From positions 1 through 9,541 of the forward strand of contig JAQGJO010000262.1 of the NCBI GenBank assembly GCA_028290595.1: 9,541 bases of DNA. The letters run 5' to 3'. The translations under genes and the position numbers were made by a program. Every line of letters starts with the position of its first letter. Position 1 is the first letter of the stretch. Under the pieces are notes generated by a model. The model was not told the origin of the DNA and did not search any database. It saw nothing but the letters and a program-made list of their open reading frames with translations. This stretch comes from Hyphomicrobiales bacterium. Its GTDB lineage: Bacteria; Pseudomonadota; Alphaproteobacteria; Rhizobiales; Beijerinckiaceae. Shown here piece by piece: positions 1 to 6,477 of the stretch.

Positions 1-760
1 TGCCGACCGCAAAGCCGATGCGCCAGCCGGCCATGGAATAGGTCTTCGACATCGAGGTGAACTCGACGGTCACATCATTGGCGCCATTCACCTGCAGCAC
101 CGACGGCGGCGGATTGCCGTCGAAATAGACTTCCGCATAGGCGAGATCGGACAGGATGAAAATCTCGTGCTTCTTGGCGAAGGCGACGAGGTCCTTGTAG
201 AAATCGAGGCTCGCCACCATCGCCGTCGGATTGGACGGATAGCAGACGATCACCGCGATAGGCTTGGGCGTCGAATGCTGGATCGCCTTTTCGAGCGCAA
301 CGAAATAGTCGGGCGTAGGCTCCGCCGGCACCGAGCGGACAACGCCGCCGGCGATGAGAAAGCCGAAGGCATGGATCGGATAGGACGGGTTGGGGCACAG
401 CACCACATCGCCGGGCGCGGTGATGGCCTGCGCCATATTGGCGAAGCCTTCCTTCGAGCCGAGCGTGGTGATGACCTGCGTGTCGGGGTTCAGCTTGACG
501 CCGAAACGGCGCTCGTAATAGCCGGCCTGGGCGCGGCGCAGGCCGGGGATGCCCTTGGACGCCGAATAGCGGTCGGTGCGCGGCTTGCCGGCCGTTTCGA
601 TGAGCTTTTCGATAACGTGTTTCGGCGCCGGAAGGTCGGGATTGCCCATGCCCAGATCGATGATATCGGCGCCGGCGTTGCGAGCCTGTGCCTTCAGGCG
701 ATTGACCTGTTCGAAGACATAGGGTGGCAAGCGGCGTACGCGATAAAAGTCGTCGGACAT
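1..760 (-). CDS. alaC: AlaC/DapL-like PLP aminotransferase (class I/II), 3' end outside window
   Basis: A pyridoxal-phosphate (PLP) aminotransferase; relatives move amino groups between alanine, aspartate or LL-diaminopimelate and 2-oxo acids in the cytoplasm. The first 253 residues are present; the C-terminal domain lies beyond base 1. The N-terminus carries the family's RLPPYVF, then GMGNPD (about 38-42), ASKGIPGLRR, GSKEG (101-105, cofactor phosphate contact), NPSYPIH (124-130), the YPSNPT loop (N178 region), D205 and Y208 in SDLAYAE, and the PLP lysine K239 in SMSKTYSMAGWR. From memory it tracks Escherichia coli AlaC closely along its length; rhizobial copies are often labelled LL-diaminopimelate aminotransferase, and substrate cannot be told from sequence. 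The ATG at 758-760 gives a full family N-terminus; only a weak GAGAAG precedes it. It sits 61 bases after the small exported protein on the same strand, so is probably co-transcribed. Family assignment is firm, symbol less so. Confidence 0.93.
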   Translation of the reverse strand, partial: MSDDFYRVRRLPPYVFEQVNRLKAQARNAGADIIDLGMGNPDLPAPKHVIEKLIETAGKPRTDRYSASKGIPGLRRAQAGYYERRFGVKLNPDTQVITTLGSKEGFANMAQAITAPGDVVLCPNPSYPIHAFGFLIAGGVVRSVPAEPTPDYFVALEKAIQHSTPKPIAVIVCYPSNPTAMVASLDFYKDLVAFAKKHEIFILSDLAYAEVYFDGNPPPSVLQVNGANDVTVEFTSMSKTYSMAGWRIGFAVG

Positions 761-821
761 CTTCTCATTCCCGTTGGAGTTCCCGAGTCGGCGGAAAACC
801 GCCTCGATGACCAGTCCCTTA

Positions 822-1304
822 TCACTTTCTGGTCGTGGTGCCGAGACCCGTATCGCAGGTCAAGACGCAAGTCGGCTTCTTGACTTCTTTCTTGGGCAAG
901 GGCGGCGCGGTTGCCGAGCCGATCTGGCCGGCCAAAGACTTGCGATGGGCAAGACGATCATGTTTGGCCCGGACGGCATCGAGTTCAGCTTCCTTGGCGC
1001 GTACCTCATCGGGCGTCATCACCTTGCGCTGGGGCTGATCGGCGGCACGGCCAACCGGAATATAGGCCTGAGTGTCTGTGGGGCGTGACCGCTTGATCCA
1101 ATCCTGCGGTTCCATCGGCGTCGTGGTGAAGCGCGGTCCGCGCAGAATGGTCTCGAACGGATTTTCGCTCTGCTGGGCGCGCCCGCCGCTTTGCTGCGCC
1201 GCAACCGGAGCGGCTGACAAGAGCGCAATTGCACACAGGCCGAGCGCGCGGAAAGATATGAATCGTCCGACGCACCCGACCGACATATGCGCAACACTTT
1301 GCAT
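822..1304 (-). CDS. Small exported protein of unknown function (160 aa)
   Basis: I do not recognise a family. From the ATG at 1302-1304 the product has a Sec-type signal peptide: an N-region with arginines, a hydrophobic core ALGLCAIALLS and a cleavage site APVAA|QQ after residue 36. No lipobox is seen, so it should be a soluble periplasmic or secreted protein of about 124 residues. The mature part opens Gln/Gly/Ser-rich, then has a conserved-looking stretch (NPFETILRGPRF, PQDWIKRSRP), a charged helical segment that could form a short coiled coil (TPDEVRAKEAELDAVRAKHD), and a Lys/Pro-rich tail ending with two cysteines, CVLTC. The frame extends to 1352, but the extra 16 residues precede a typical signal peptide and a GAGAG-like ribosome site lies just before 1304. 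An ATG at 1286 is also possible. It is divergent from phaC and upstream of the aminotransferase gene. Confidence 0.7.
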   Translation of the reverse strand: MQSVAHMSVGCVGRFISFRALGLCAIALLSAAPVAAQQSGGRAQQSENPFETILRGPRFTTTPMEPQDWIKRSRPTDTQAYIPVGRAADQPQRKVMTPDEVRAKEAELDAVRAKHDRLAHRKSLAGQIGSATAPPLPKKEVKKPTCVLTCDTGLGTTTRK

Positions 1305-1457
1305 CTCTAGGCTCTCACCAACATATATGAAGCTGATCCAAAAACTGACCATTGGGGATGATTGACCAAACAGATCAATAAACCCCTATTGTAACCGCTA
1401 TTGTGTTCCAATCGCGGCTTCCTGAATGGCACACCGGTTGCTTTTATCGGAACGAAC
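1305..1457. promoter_or_regulatory. Divergent control region between the small exported protein and phaC
   Basis: An AT-rich 153-base spacer that must hold promoters for both flanking genes. Visible elements are an inverted pair CAATA (1376-1380) and TATTG (1387-1391) with a 6-base spacer, and a third copy TATTG (1399-1403), so that CTATTGT occurs twice, 12 bases apart (1386-1392 and 1398-1404). TTGACC at 1362-1367 resembles a -35 box for phaC, but its best partner TATTGT is 19 bases away, which is poor. For the minus-strand gene, TATATG-like sequence lies near 1324-1330 without a convincing -35. A sigma-54-like site at 1427-1442 is listed separately. Confidence 0.5.
1427..1442 (+). promoter_or_regulatory. 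Candidate sigma-54 (RpoN) -24/-12 promoter of phaC
   Basis: The sequence TGGCAC-ACCGG-TTGCT matches the sigma-54 consensus TGGCACG-N4-TTGCW at every strongly conserved base, with GG (1428-1429) and GC (1440-1441) separated by the required 10 bases. Transcription would begin near 1453, only about 5 bases before the chosen phaC ATG at 1458, giving an almost leaderless message. That short leader is the main reason for doubt. No clear NtrC or NifA enhancer motif was found in the spacer upstream. Confidence 0.42.
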
Positions 1458-3458
1458 ATGGCTTCGCAGTTGAAAAACGAGATTTTCCCGAGGAACGCGC
1501 AATTGCCGGCCGAACAGTTGCCTGCCAAAACGGAAACGGTTGATAAGGTCGAGGCCAAGGCTAAACGTCCGCGCGCCAAAAAAGCGTCGAAACCAATTAC
1601 TGCGGCGGCCCCTGAAACACTGACGCCCGCGCCGCAAGCGCCGATCCGAGCGGCCGGACAGGCCGGCGCCAGCGATGCGAGCGAATTTCCGATCCCCGAT
1701 TTCGAGGCGCTGTCGGTCAACCTGGCGCGCGCCACCGAGGAAGGCGGCAAAGCGCTGGCAGCCTGGATGCGCCCGCTCGAAAACGGTGACACAAATCCGG
1801 ATCTGTCAGGGCAGATCGCCGATGCGGTCAAAACCTTCGGCGCCATCGCCGACTACTGGCTCGCCGATCCTAAAAAGGCGATGGACGCCCAACAGGAGCT
1901 GACAGGCTCGCTCTTCGAACTCTGGGGCGGCACCTGGCGGCGTATGTCTGGGGAGCCGACCAAGCCGCTGGTGCCGTCAGATCCTAGCGACAAGCGCTTT
2001 TCCGATCCGGCCTGGCAGGCCAATCCGGTGTTTGATTTTCTCCGGCAGGCCTATCTCGTGACCACGCGATGGGCCAACGAGATGGTCGACAAGGCCGACA
2101 CGATCGACCCGCAGACACGCGAAAAGGCGTCCTTTTACGTCAAGCAATTTGCCGGCGCGCTGTCGCCGTCGAACTTCCTGTCGACCAATCCGGAACTGAT
2201 GCGCAAGACCTTGTCCGAGAATGGCGCCAATCTGGTGCGCGGCATGCACATGCTGGCGCAGGACATCGAGGCCGGAAAAGGCAATCTGCGCATCCGCCAG
2301 AGTGATGCTTCGAAATTCGAACTCGGCCGCGACATGGCGACGACACCGGGCAAGGTGATCTTTCAGAACGACCTGATCGAACTCATCCAGTATTCGCCGA
2401 CGACGCCGAACGTCTTCCGCCGGCCGCTGCTCATCGTGCCGCCGTGGATCAACAAATTCTATGTGCTCGACCTCAATCCGGAGAAGAGCTTCATCCGCTA
2501 TTGCGTCGAGAAAGGGCTGACGGTCTTCGTCGTGTCCTGGGTCAATCCCGACGCGCGGCAGGCCAACAAAGGGTTCGAGAGTTATATCCACGAGGGCATT
2601 TTTGCGGCGCTCGACGCCATCGACAAAGCGACTGGTGAGAAGCAGGTGACGGCCATTGGCTATTGCGTCGGCGGCACCCTGCTGGCGATCGCGCTGGCGC
2701 TGATGGCGCTGGCGAACGATACGCGAATTGCCAGCGCCACGTTCTTCACGACGCAGGTCGATTTCACCGATGCGGGCGATCTCAAATTCTTCGCCGGCAA
2801 GGACAATATCGAAGCCATCGAGAAGAAGATGACCCAGGCGGGCTATCTCGACAGCGGACAGATGGCCAGCGCCTTCAACATGCTGCGGCCGAACGAATTG
2901 ATCTGGCAGTATGTGGTCAACAATTACATCAAGGGTGTCGATCCCTCGGCCTTCGATCTGCTCGCATGGAATTCGGATTCCACGCGCATGCCTGCGGCCA
3001 ACCATTCGTTCTATCTGCGCAATTGCTATCTCGAGAACAATCTGACGCGCGGACACATGGTCATCGACGGCAAGACCCTGGATCTCAAGAAGGTCACCAT
3101 TCCGATCTACAATCTGGCGGCGCGCGAAGATCATATCGCGCCGGCGCGATCGGTCTTCACCGGCGCGAAATTCTTCGGCGGACCGATGCGCTATGTGCTG
3201 GCGGGCTCGGGCCATATCGCCGGCGTCGTCAATCCGGAGCGCAAGCCCAAATATCAATATTGGGTCGGCGGCCCGGTGGAAGGCTCGTTCGAGGATTGGG
3301 TGGCCAAGGCGCAGGAGCTTGCCGGAACCTGGTGGCCGGACTGGATCAAATGGATCACGGATCAAGCCCCCGACATGGTCGAGGCCCGCAGTCCGGGTTC
3401 GGACGCCATGCCGCCGCTGCGCGATGCGCCGGGAGAATATGTCCGCGTAAGATCCTGA
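1458..3458 (+). CDS. phaC: Class I poly(3-hydroxyalkanoate) synthase PhaC with long basic N-terminal tail
   Basis: It polymerises (R)-3-hydroxyacyl-CoA, typically 3-hydroxybutyryl-CoA, into storage polyester on the surface of PHA granules. The 666-residue product has an Ala/Pro/Lys-rich tail (1 to about 75), the PhaC N-terminal domain (from about 77) and an alpha/beta-hydrolase catalytic domain. The catalytic triad is clear: C403 in the lipase-like box GYCVGGT, D558 in REDHIAP and H586 in GSGHIAG. Spacings of 155 and 28 residues resemble those of Cupriavidus necator PhaC (C319, D480, H508). PPWINKFY and the WNSDSTRMP block are also family hallmarks. ATG 1458 is chosen because GGAAC lies just upstream; the frame extends to a TTG at 1401 with no ribosome site. 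Class I enzymes usually have about 560-610 residues, so the tail accounts for the excess. The acetyltransferase gene follows after 13 bases. Confidence 0.96.
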   Translation: MASQLKNEIFPRNAQLPAEQLPAKTETVDKVEAKAKRPRAKKASKPITAAAPETLTPAPQAPIRAAGQAGASDASEFPIPDFEALSVNLARATEEGGKALAAWMRPLENGDTNPDLSGQIADAVKTFGAIADYWLADPKKAMDAQQELTGSLFELWGGTWRRMSGEPTKPLVPSDPSDKRFSDPAWQANPVFDFLRQAYLVTTRWANEMVDKADTIDPQTREKASFYVKQFAGALSPSNFLSTNPELMRKTLSENGANLVRGMHMLAQDIEAGKGNLRIRQSDASKFELGRDMATTPGKVIFQNDLIELIQYSPTTPNVFRRPLLIVPPWINKFYVLDLNPEKSFIRYCVEKGLTVFVVSWVNPDARQANKGFESYIHEGIFAALDAIDKATGEKQVTAIGYCVGGTLLAIALALMALANDTRIASATFFTTQVDFTDAGDLKFFAGKDNIEAIEKKMTQAGYLDSGQMASAFNMLRPNELIWQYVVNNYIKGVDPSAFDLLAWNSDSTRMPAANHSFYLRNCYLENNLTRGHMVIDGKTLDLKKVTIPIYNLAAREDHIAPARSVFTGAKFFGGPMRYVLAGSGHIAGVVNPERKPKYQYWVGGPVEGSFEDWVAKAQELAGTWWPDWIKWITDQAPDMVEARSPGSDAMPPLRDAPGEYVRVRS

Positions 3459-3471
3459 GTGTGGAGCGCCG

Positions 3472-4032
3472 ATGACGCGCAGCGAAAAAGATAAGATGCT
3501 AGCCGGTGATCTCTACGATCCGTCAGCAGCCGAACTGCGGTCCGATCAAGCGGCGACGAACGCCTGGCTGGCGCGTCTCAATACTGCCACGACGATGTCA
3601 ATGGCGAACCGCCGCGATATTCTGGCCGAGCGGTTTGCCGCAGTCGGCGTGGGCGTCGAAATCCGGTCGCCGTTCCATTGCGATTACGGTTTCAACATCA
3701 GCGTCGGCAGTGGCGCCTTCCTGAATTTCAATTGCGTGATCCTCGATGTCGTCGCGGTGACAATCGGCGACAAGACGCAGATCGGTCCCGGCGTACAGAT
3801 CCTGACTGCCGATCATCCCCGCGAAGCCGCAGCGCGACGCGCCGGCCTGGAGTTCGGTCGTCCGGTTCACATTGGCAGCAATGTCTGGATCGGTGGCGGA
3901 GCGATCATCCTGCCCGGCGTCATCATCGGCGACAACGCCATTGTCGGCGCCGGCAGCGTGGTGACACGCAACGTGCCTGCCGGCGCGACCGTCTATGGCA
4001 ATCCGGCCCGGATCAAATCGGACCGCGAATGA
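3472..4032 (+). CDS. maa: Maa/NodL-type sugar O-acetyltransferase (left-handed beta-helix)
   Basis: A cytoplasmic acetyl-CoA-dependent O-acetyltransferase of the maltose/galactoside acetyltransferase group, which also includes NodL of rhizobia. At 186 residues it has the family's usual length. The N-terminal maltose-acetyltransferase domain (about 4-57) starts SEKDKMLAGDLYDP and contains ANRRDILAERF. From about residue 60 there are hexapeptide repeats (GVEIRSPFHCDYG, IGDKTQIGPGVQI, IGSNVWIGGGAIILPGVIIGDNAIVGAGSVV) forming the trimeric beta-helix. H115 in TADHP matches the catalytic histidine of galactoside acetyltransferase in both position and context. The C-terminal NPARIKSD is typical. GGAG at 3463-3466, five bases before the ATG, supports this start. 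The 13-base gap to phaC implies one operon, although no direct link to PHA metabolism is known to me; the acceptor sugar cannot be predicted. Confidence 0.92.
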   Translation: MTRSEKDKMLAGDLYDPSAAELRSDQAATNAWLARLNTATTMSMANRRDILAERFAAVGVGVEIRSPFHCDYGFNISVGSGAFLNFNCVILDVVAVTIGDKTQIGPGVQILTADHPREAAARRAGLEFGRPVHIGSNVWIGGGAIILPGVIIGDNAIVGAGSVVTRNVPAGATVYGNPARIKSDRE

Positions 4033-4034
4033 AA

Positions 4035-4058
4035 AGAGCCGGGCAATCGCCCGGCTCT
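4035..4058. terminator. Convergent transcription terminator hairpin
   Basis: A perfect 10-bp stem (4035-4044 with 4049-4058, core GAGCCGGGC/GCCCGGCTC) closes a 4-base loop AATC. It lies directly after the acetyltransferase stop and 39 bases past the stop of the outer-membrane protein gene coming from the other side. Only the minus-strand transcript is followed by a short U-run (the AAAA at 4032-4035 read in reverse), so it should act best on the outer-membrane gene and perhaps partly on phaC-maa. Confidence 0.82.
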
Positions 4059-4096
4059 CCTCGCCCCCGCCCCCATAACTCAATCGCGTGGTCTGA

Positions 4097-5380
4097 TCAG
4101 TATTTGGCTACGACTGCGCCGACCGGATTATCCCAACGGTATTTCACGCCCACAGAAACGATGTCGACATGGGCTTGCGTGTTGGCAACGAACACCAGCG
4201 GCGGAATGTAGTTCTGGCTTCCGGGCACATTGTTGATATTGCCGTTCTTGCCGAAGATATGCGAGTAGCCGACATCGAAGCTCAGCTTGTTGCTGTATCT
4301 GTAGCTGAAGCCCAGAGACGCCCAGATGCGATCCGTGTCCGGCAGACGGACGCTGCGTGTCGCATCACTGACCGGTGAGATCTCGTAAGCCAGGCCGCCG
4401 CGGAAGGTCCAGGTCGGGCTATATGCGTATTCGAGGCCCGTGGAGAAAAACCAGCCGTCACGCCAGTTGTAGCGCTGCTGGGCGGGGAACGGAAACGTCA
4501 CGCCGGTGATAGAGTTCGTCACGTCAGATGTTTTGAGACGCGACCAGTTGGTCCATTCGATACCGAAATTGGCCGTCCATGCGGTTGCAAAATCCTGCGA
4601 CAGACCGAAGGTCACGGTCTCGGGCAAAGTCACCTTCGTCGTGACCGGGAACGTAATGGGGAAACCGGGCGTCAGGCCGCCTTGCAGGTTATGAGTGATC
4701 GCCGAGCGATAGCCCAGGCCGATCCGCGTGCCCGCCCACGGCGTCAGCATGATACCGGCAGTGCCGCCGATGCTCGTGTTATTGCCTTGCAGAATGTTCT
4801 GGCCACCCGGCCCAAACGCAGCGGCGGAGCCACGCAGACGCACCGAGAAATATTCCACCGAAGGACCGGCAGCGATCGTCAGCCAATCGTTGACCTTCCA
4901 GCCGACGATGGCGTTGGCATTGAAGCTGACGACCTTCGACGACACGCCATAGGCCTGCCCGGCCCAGATCTCGTTGGATTTAGTCACCAGGCCGTAGGGT
5001 GCGCCCGTCACCAGGCCGATCCACCAGCGGTCGTTGATCTGATAATTCGAATAGCCGGACGGCAGCACCGCCTTTTCGCCGATGTTGCCGGAGCCGACCA
5101 GCGGCGTCACGGCCGCGGTGGGCGTAATCGACGAATACGGCAGGATGCCCGCCACGTCCCATTCGCTGTTCCAGCCGGGCGTCATGGTGATCGCCGCCGG
5201 ATTCCAGAACATCGAGGACAGACCGGCGGAACCGGCGCCGACACCGGCGAACGACATGCCCTGGCCCTCGGCGCTTTGTTCGCGCAGAGCGAAACCACCG
5301 GCCTGGGAGGCGGCGACCGTGCAAAGCAGAGCGGAGACTGCAACCGTCGCCCGAAGTCCGTGCCGGAGATTGTTATGCAT
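4097..5380 (-). CDS. fadL: FadL/OmpP1/TodX-family outer-membrane channel for hydrophobic compounds
   Basis: An outer-membrane beta-barrel of the FadL family, which passes long-chain fatty acids or aromatic hydrocarbons across the outer membrane by lateral diffusion. From the ATG at 5378-5380 the 427-residue product has a signal peptide cut after SQA (residue 27). The mature end GGFALREQSAEGQGMSFAGVGAG is the family's N-terminal hatch segment, and NPA (60-62) is the FadL signature. The rest is rich in alternating amphipathic strands (SYRYSNKLSFDVGYSHIFG, VGVKYRWDN) and ends in an aromatic residue (AVVAKY), as outer-membrane barrels do. GGGAG lies about nine bases before this start, favouring it over in-frame ATGs at 5398 and 5425 that would precede the signal peptide. 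The gene is divergent from a FAH-family hydrolase. The substrate is unknown; the symbol denotes the family only. Confidence 0.9.
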   Translation of the reverse strand: MHNNLRHGLRATVAVSALLCTVAASQAGGFALREQSAEGQGMSFAGVGAGSAGLSSMFWNPAAITMTPGWNSEWDVAGILPYSSITPTAAVTPLVGSGNIGEKAVLPSGYSNYQINDRWWIGLVTGAPYGLVTKSNEIWAGQAYGVSSKVVSFNANAIVGWKVNDWLTIAAGPSVEYFSVRLRGSAAAFGPGGQNILQGNNTSIGGTAGIMLTPWAGTRIGLGYRSAITHNLQGGLTPGFPITFPVTTKVTLPETVTFGLSQDFATAWTANFGIEWTNWSRLKTSDVTNSITGVTFPFPAQQRYNWRDGWFFSTGLEYAYSPTWTFRGGLAYEISPVSDATRSVRLPDTDRIWASLGFSYRYSNKLSFDVGYSHIFGKNGNINNVPGSQNYIPPLVFVANTQAHVDIVSVGVKYRWDNPVGAVVAKY

Positions 5381-5428
5381 GAATTCTGTCTCCCTCATTC
5401 CGCTCCCGCCGCCGCGGAAGTTCAAAAC

Positions 5429-5448
5429 TTGTGCAAATCAGATCACAA
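5429..5448. promoter_or_regulatory. Imperfect palindrome at the fadL transcript start (possible operator)
   Basis: TTGTG (5429-5433) and CACAA (5444-5448) form inverted arms around a 10-base spacer, with CAAAT/ATTTG arms nested across the same site. It would cover the first transcribed bases of the predicted fadL message, where a repressor would block transcription. The spacing is two bases too long for a CRP site, so the binding protein is unknown. Confidence 0.3.
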
Positions 5449-5457
5449 ATTTGACGT

Positions 5458-5486
5458 ATTTAACGACGGGTTTTGAGTACTGGCAA
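5458..5486 (-). promoter_or_regulatory. Predicted sigma-70 promoter of the fadL-family gene
   Basis: On the minus strand a -35 box TTGCCA (5481-5486, five of six consensus bases) and a -10 box TTAAAT (5458-5463, four of six) are separated by 17 bases. Transcription would start near 5451, leaving a leader of about 70 bases before the ATG at 5380. This is the best sigma-70 match I see in the window. Confidence 0.45.
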
Positions 5487-5532
5487 TGACAGCGGCCCTG
5501 TCTTGGGCAATGTGCGGAGTTAAAGTGCACTA

Positions 5533-5567
5533 ATTCGGGATCAAGTTGCTTTTTAGCAACATTCGGG
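5533..5567. repeat. Palindrome flanked by ATTCGGG direct repeats upstream of the FAH-family gene
   Basis: A perfect 6-bp inverted repeat GTTGCT-TTTT-AGCAAC (5545-5560) is bracketed by the direct repeats ATTCGGG at 5533-5539 and 5561-5567, 28 bases apart. A further inverted pair, GGATC (5538-5542) and GATCC (5573-5577), encloses it. The element ends 46 bases before the FAH-family ATG. A weak -35/-10 pair (TTGCTT 5546-5551, TATGCG 5568-5573, 16-base spacer) overlaps it, so a bound regulator could control that promoter. Structure is seen; function is inferred. Confidence 0.4.
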
Positions 5568-5613
5568 TATGCGATCCGGCGGTCGGAAACGAGAAATTCA
5601 ACAGGAGACGCTC

Positions 5614-6465
5614 ATGAAACTTGTACGTTATGGCCAGCCCGGCAAGGAAAAGCCCGGCCTGATTGATTCGGCAGGCAAGATTCGCGACATCAGTGGCATC
5701 GTCCCCGACCTCGCCGGCGACTATCTGAGCCCGGCCAATATCGCCAAAATCGCTGCGGCCAAGGTTGACCAGTTGCCGCTCGTCGACGGTAATCCGCGTC
5801 TTGGTTCCTGCGTCGCCAAGCCGGGAAATTTCATCGCCATCGGCCTCAATTATTCCGACCATGCGGCCGAAACCGGCGCCAAGATTCCGGCCGAACCGAT
5901 CCTGTTCAACAAGGCGCCGAACAGCATCTGCGGCCCCAACGACGACATCATGTTCCCGCGCGATTCAGTCAAGCTCGACTGGGAAGCCGAGATCGCCTTC
6001 GTGATCGGCAAGACCGCGTCCTATGTGAGCGAGGCTGATGCGCCCAAGCACATCGCCGGCTATTTCATCTGCAACGATGTCTCGGAACGCGAATTCCAGA
6101 TCGAGCGCACCGGCCAGTGGACCAAAGGCAAGAGCGCGCCGACCTTCGGCCCGATCGGCCCGTGGCTGGTGACGCCGGACGAGATCGAGGACGTCGGCGC
6201 GCTCGCGCTCTGGCTCGACGTCAACGGCGCCCGTCAGCAATCGGGCAATACGAAGAACCTGATCTTCGGCATCAACACCGTCGTCAGCTTCGTCTCGCGC
6301 TTCATGACGCTCGACCCCGGCGACATCATCACCACCGGCACGCCGGCTGGTGTCGCGCTCGGCCGCAAGCCGCCGAACTGGCTGAAGGCAGGCGATGTGG
6401 TCACGCTTGGCATCGACGGCCTCGGCCAGCAGACCAGTAAGGTCGTGGCGTTCAAGGGCGCGTAA
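5614..6465 (+). CDS. Fumarylacetoacetate hydrolase (FAH) family protein
   Basis: A metal-dependent enzyme of the FAH superfamily, whose members cleave C-C bonds in 2,4-dioxo acids, decarboxylate or isomerise catabolic intermediates. The 283-residue product has a short N-terminal domain (MKLVRYGQPGKEKPGL) and then the catalytic fold: GLNYSDHAAE, metal ligands E124 and E126 in DWEAEIAFVIG and D155 in CNDVSER, the conserved KSAPTFGPIGPWLV segment and TGTPAGVALG. The N-terminus most resembles proteins annotated as ureidoglycolate lyase or 2,4-diketo-3-deoxy-L-fuconate hydrolase; such names are often unreliable, and there are no allantoin or fucose genes nearby, so I give only the family. AGGAG at 5603-5607, six bases before ATG 5614, fixes this start over one at 5569. 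The gene stands alone on its strand, divergent from the fadL-type gene, and ends at a terminator. Confidence 0.92.
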   Translation: MKLVRYGQPGKEKPGLIDSAGKIRDISGIVPDLAGDYLSPANIAKIAAAKVDQLPLVDGNPRLGSCVAKPGNFIAIGLNYSDHAAETGAKIPAEPILFNKAPNSICGPNDDIMFPRDSVKLDWEAEIAFVIGKTASYVSEADAPKHIAGYFICNDVSEREFQIERTGQWTKGKSAPTFGPIGPWLVTPDEIEDVGALALWLDVNGARQQSGNTKNLIFGINTVVSFVSRFMTLDPGDIITTGTPAGVALGRKPPNWLKAGDVVTLGIDGLGQQTSKVVAFKGA

Positions 6466-6477
6466 GTCCCGCCATAG

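Noticed and set aside
790..803. Small GGCGG-AAAA-CCGCC hairpin between the small exported protein and the aminotransferase gene
   Set aside because: Only a 5-bp stem with no U-run after it; too weak to call a terminator.
167..883. 238-codon plus-strand frame over the aminotransferase gene
   Set aside because: Shadow of the alaC-like reading frame, which shows all PLP-enzyme motifs on the other strand.
1362..1380. TTGACCAAACAGATCAA considered as an FNR/FixK box
   Set aside because: The half-sites are separated by 9 bases instead of the 6 required between TTGA and TCAA.
1401..1457. Upstream TTG start adding 19 residues to PhaC
   Set aside because: No ribosome site precedes it, the added residues are not PhaC-like, and it would place the sigma-54-like site inside the coding region.
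1977..3365. 462-codon open frame opposite phaC
   Set aside because: It is fully antisense to a gene with an intact catalytic triad, its translation is a low-complexity Arg/His/Asp mix, and long antisense frames are common in GC-rich DNA.
5429..5448. CRP-like site TGTG...CACA
   Set aside because: The spacer between TGTG and CACA is 10 bases where CRP sites have 8; kept only as an unspecified operator candidate.
4682..5476. 264-codon plus-strand frame opposite the fadL-type gene
   Set aside because: Arg/Asp/Ala-rich composition typical of antisense translation; the minus strand encodes a complete FadL-like protein with signal peptide.
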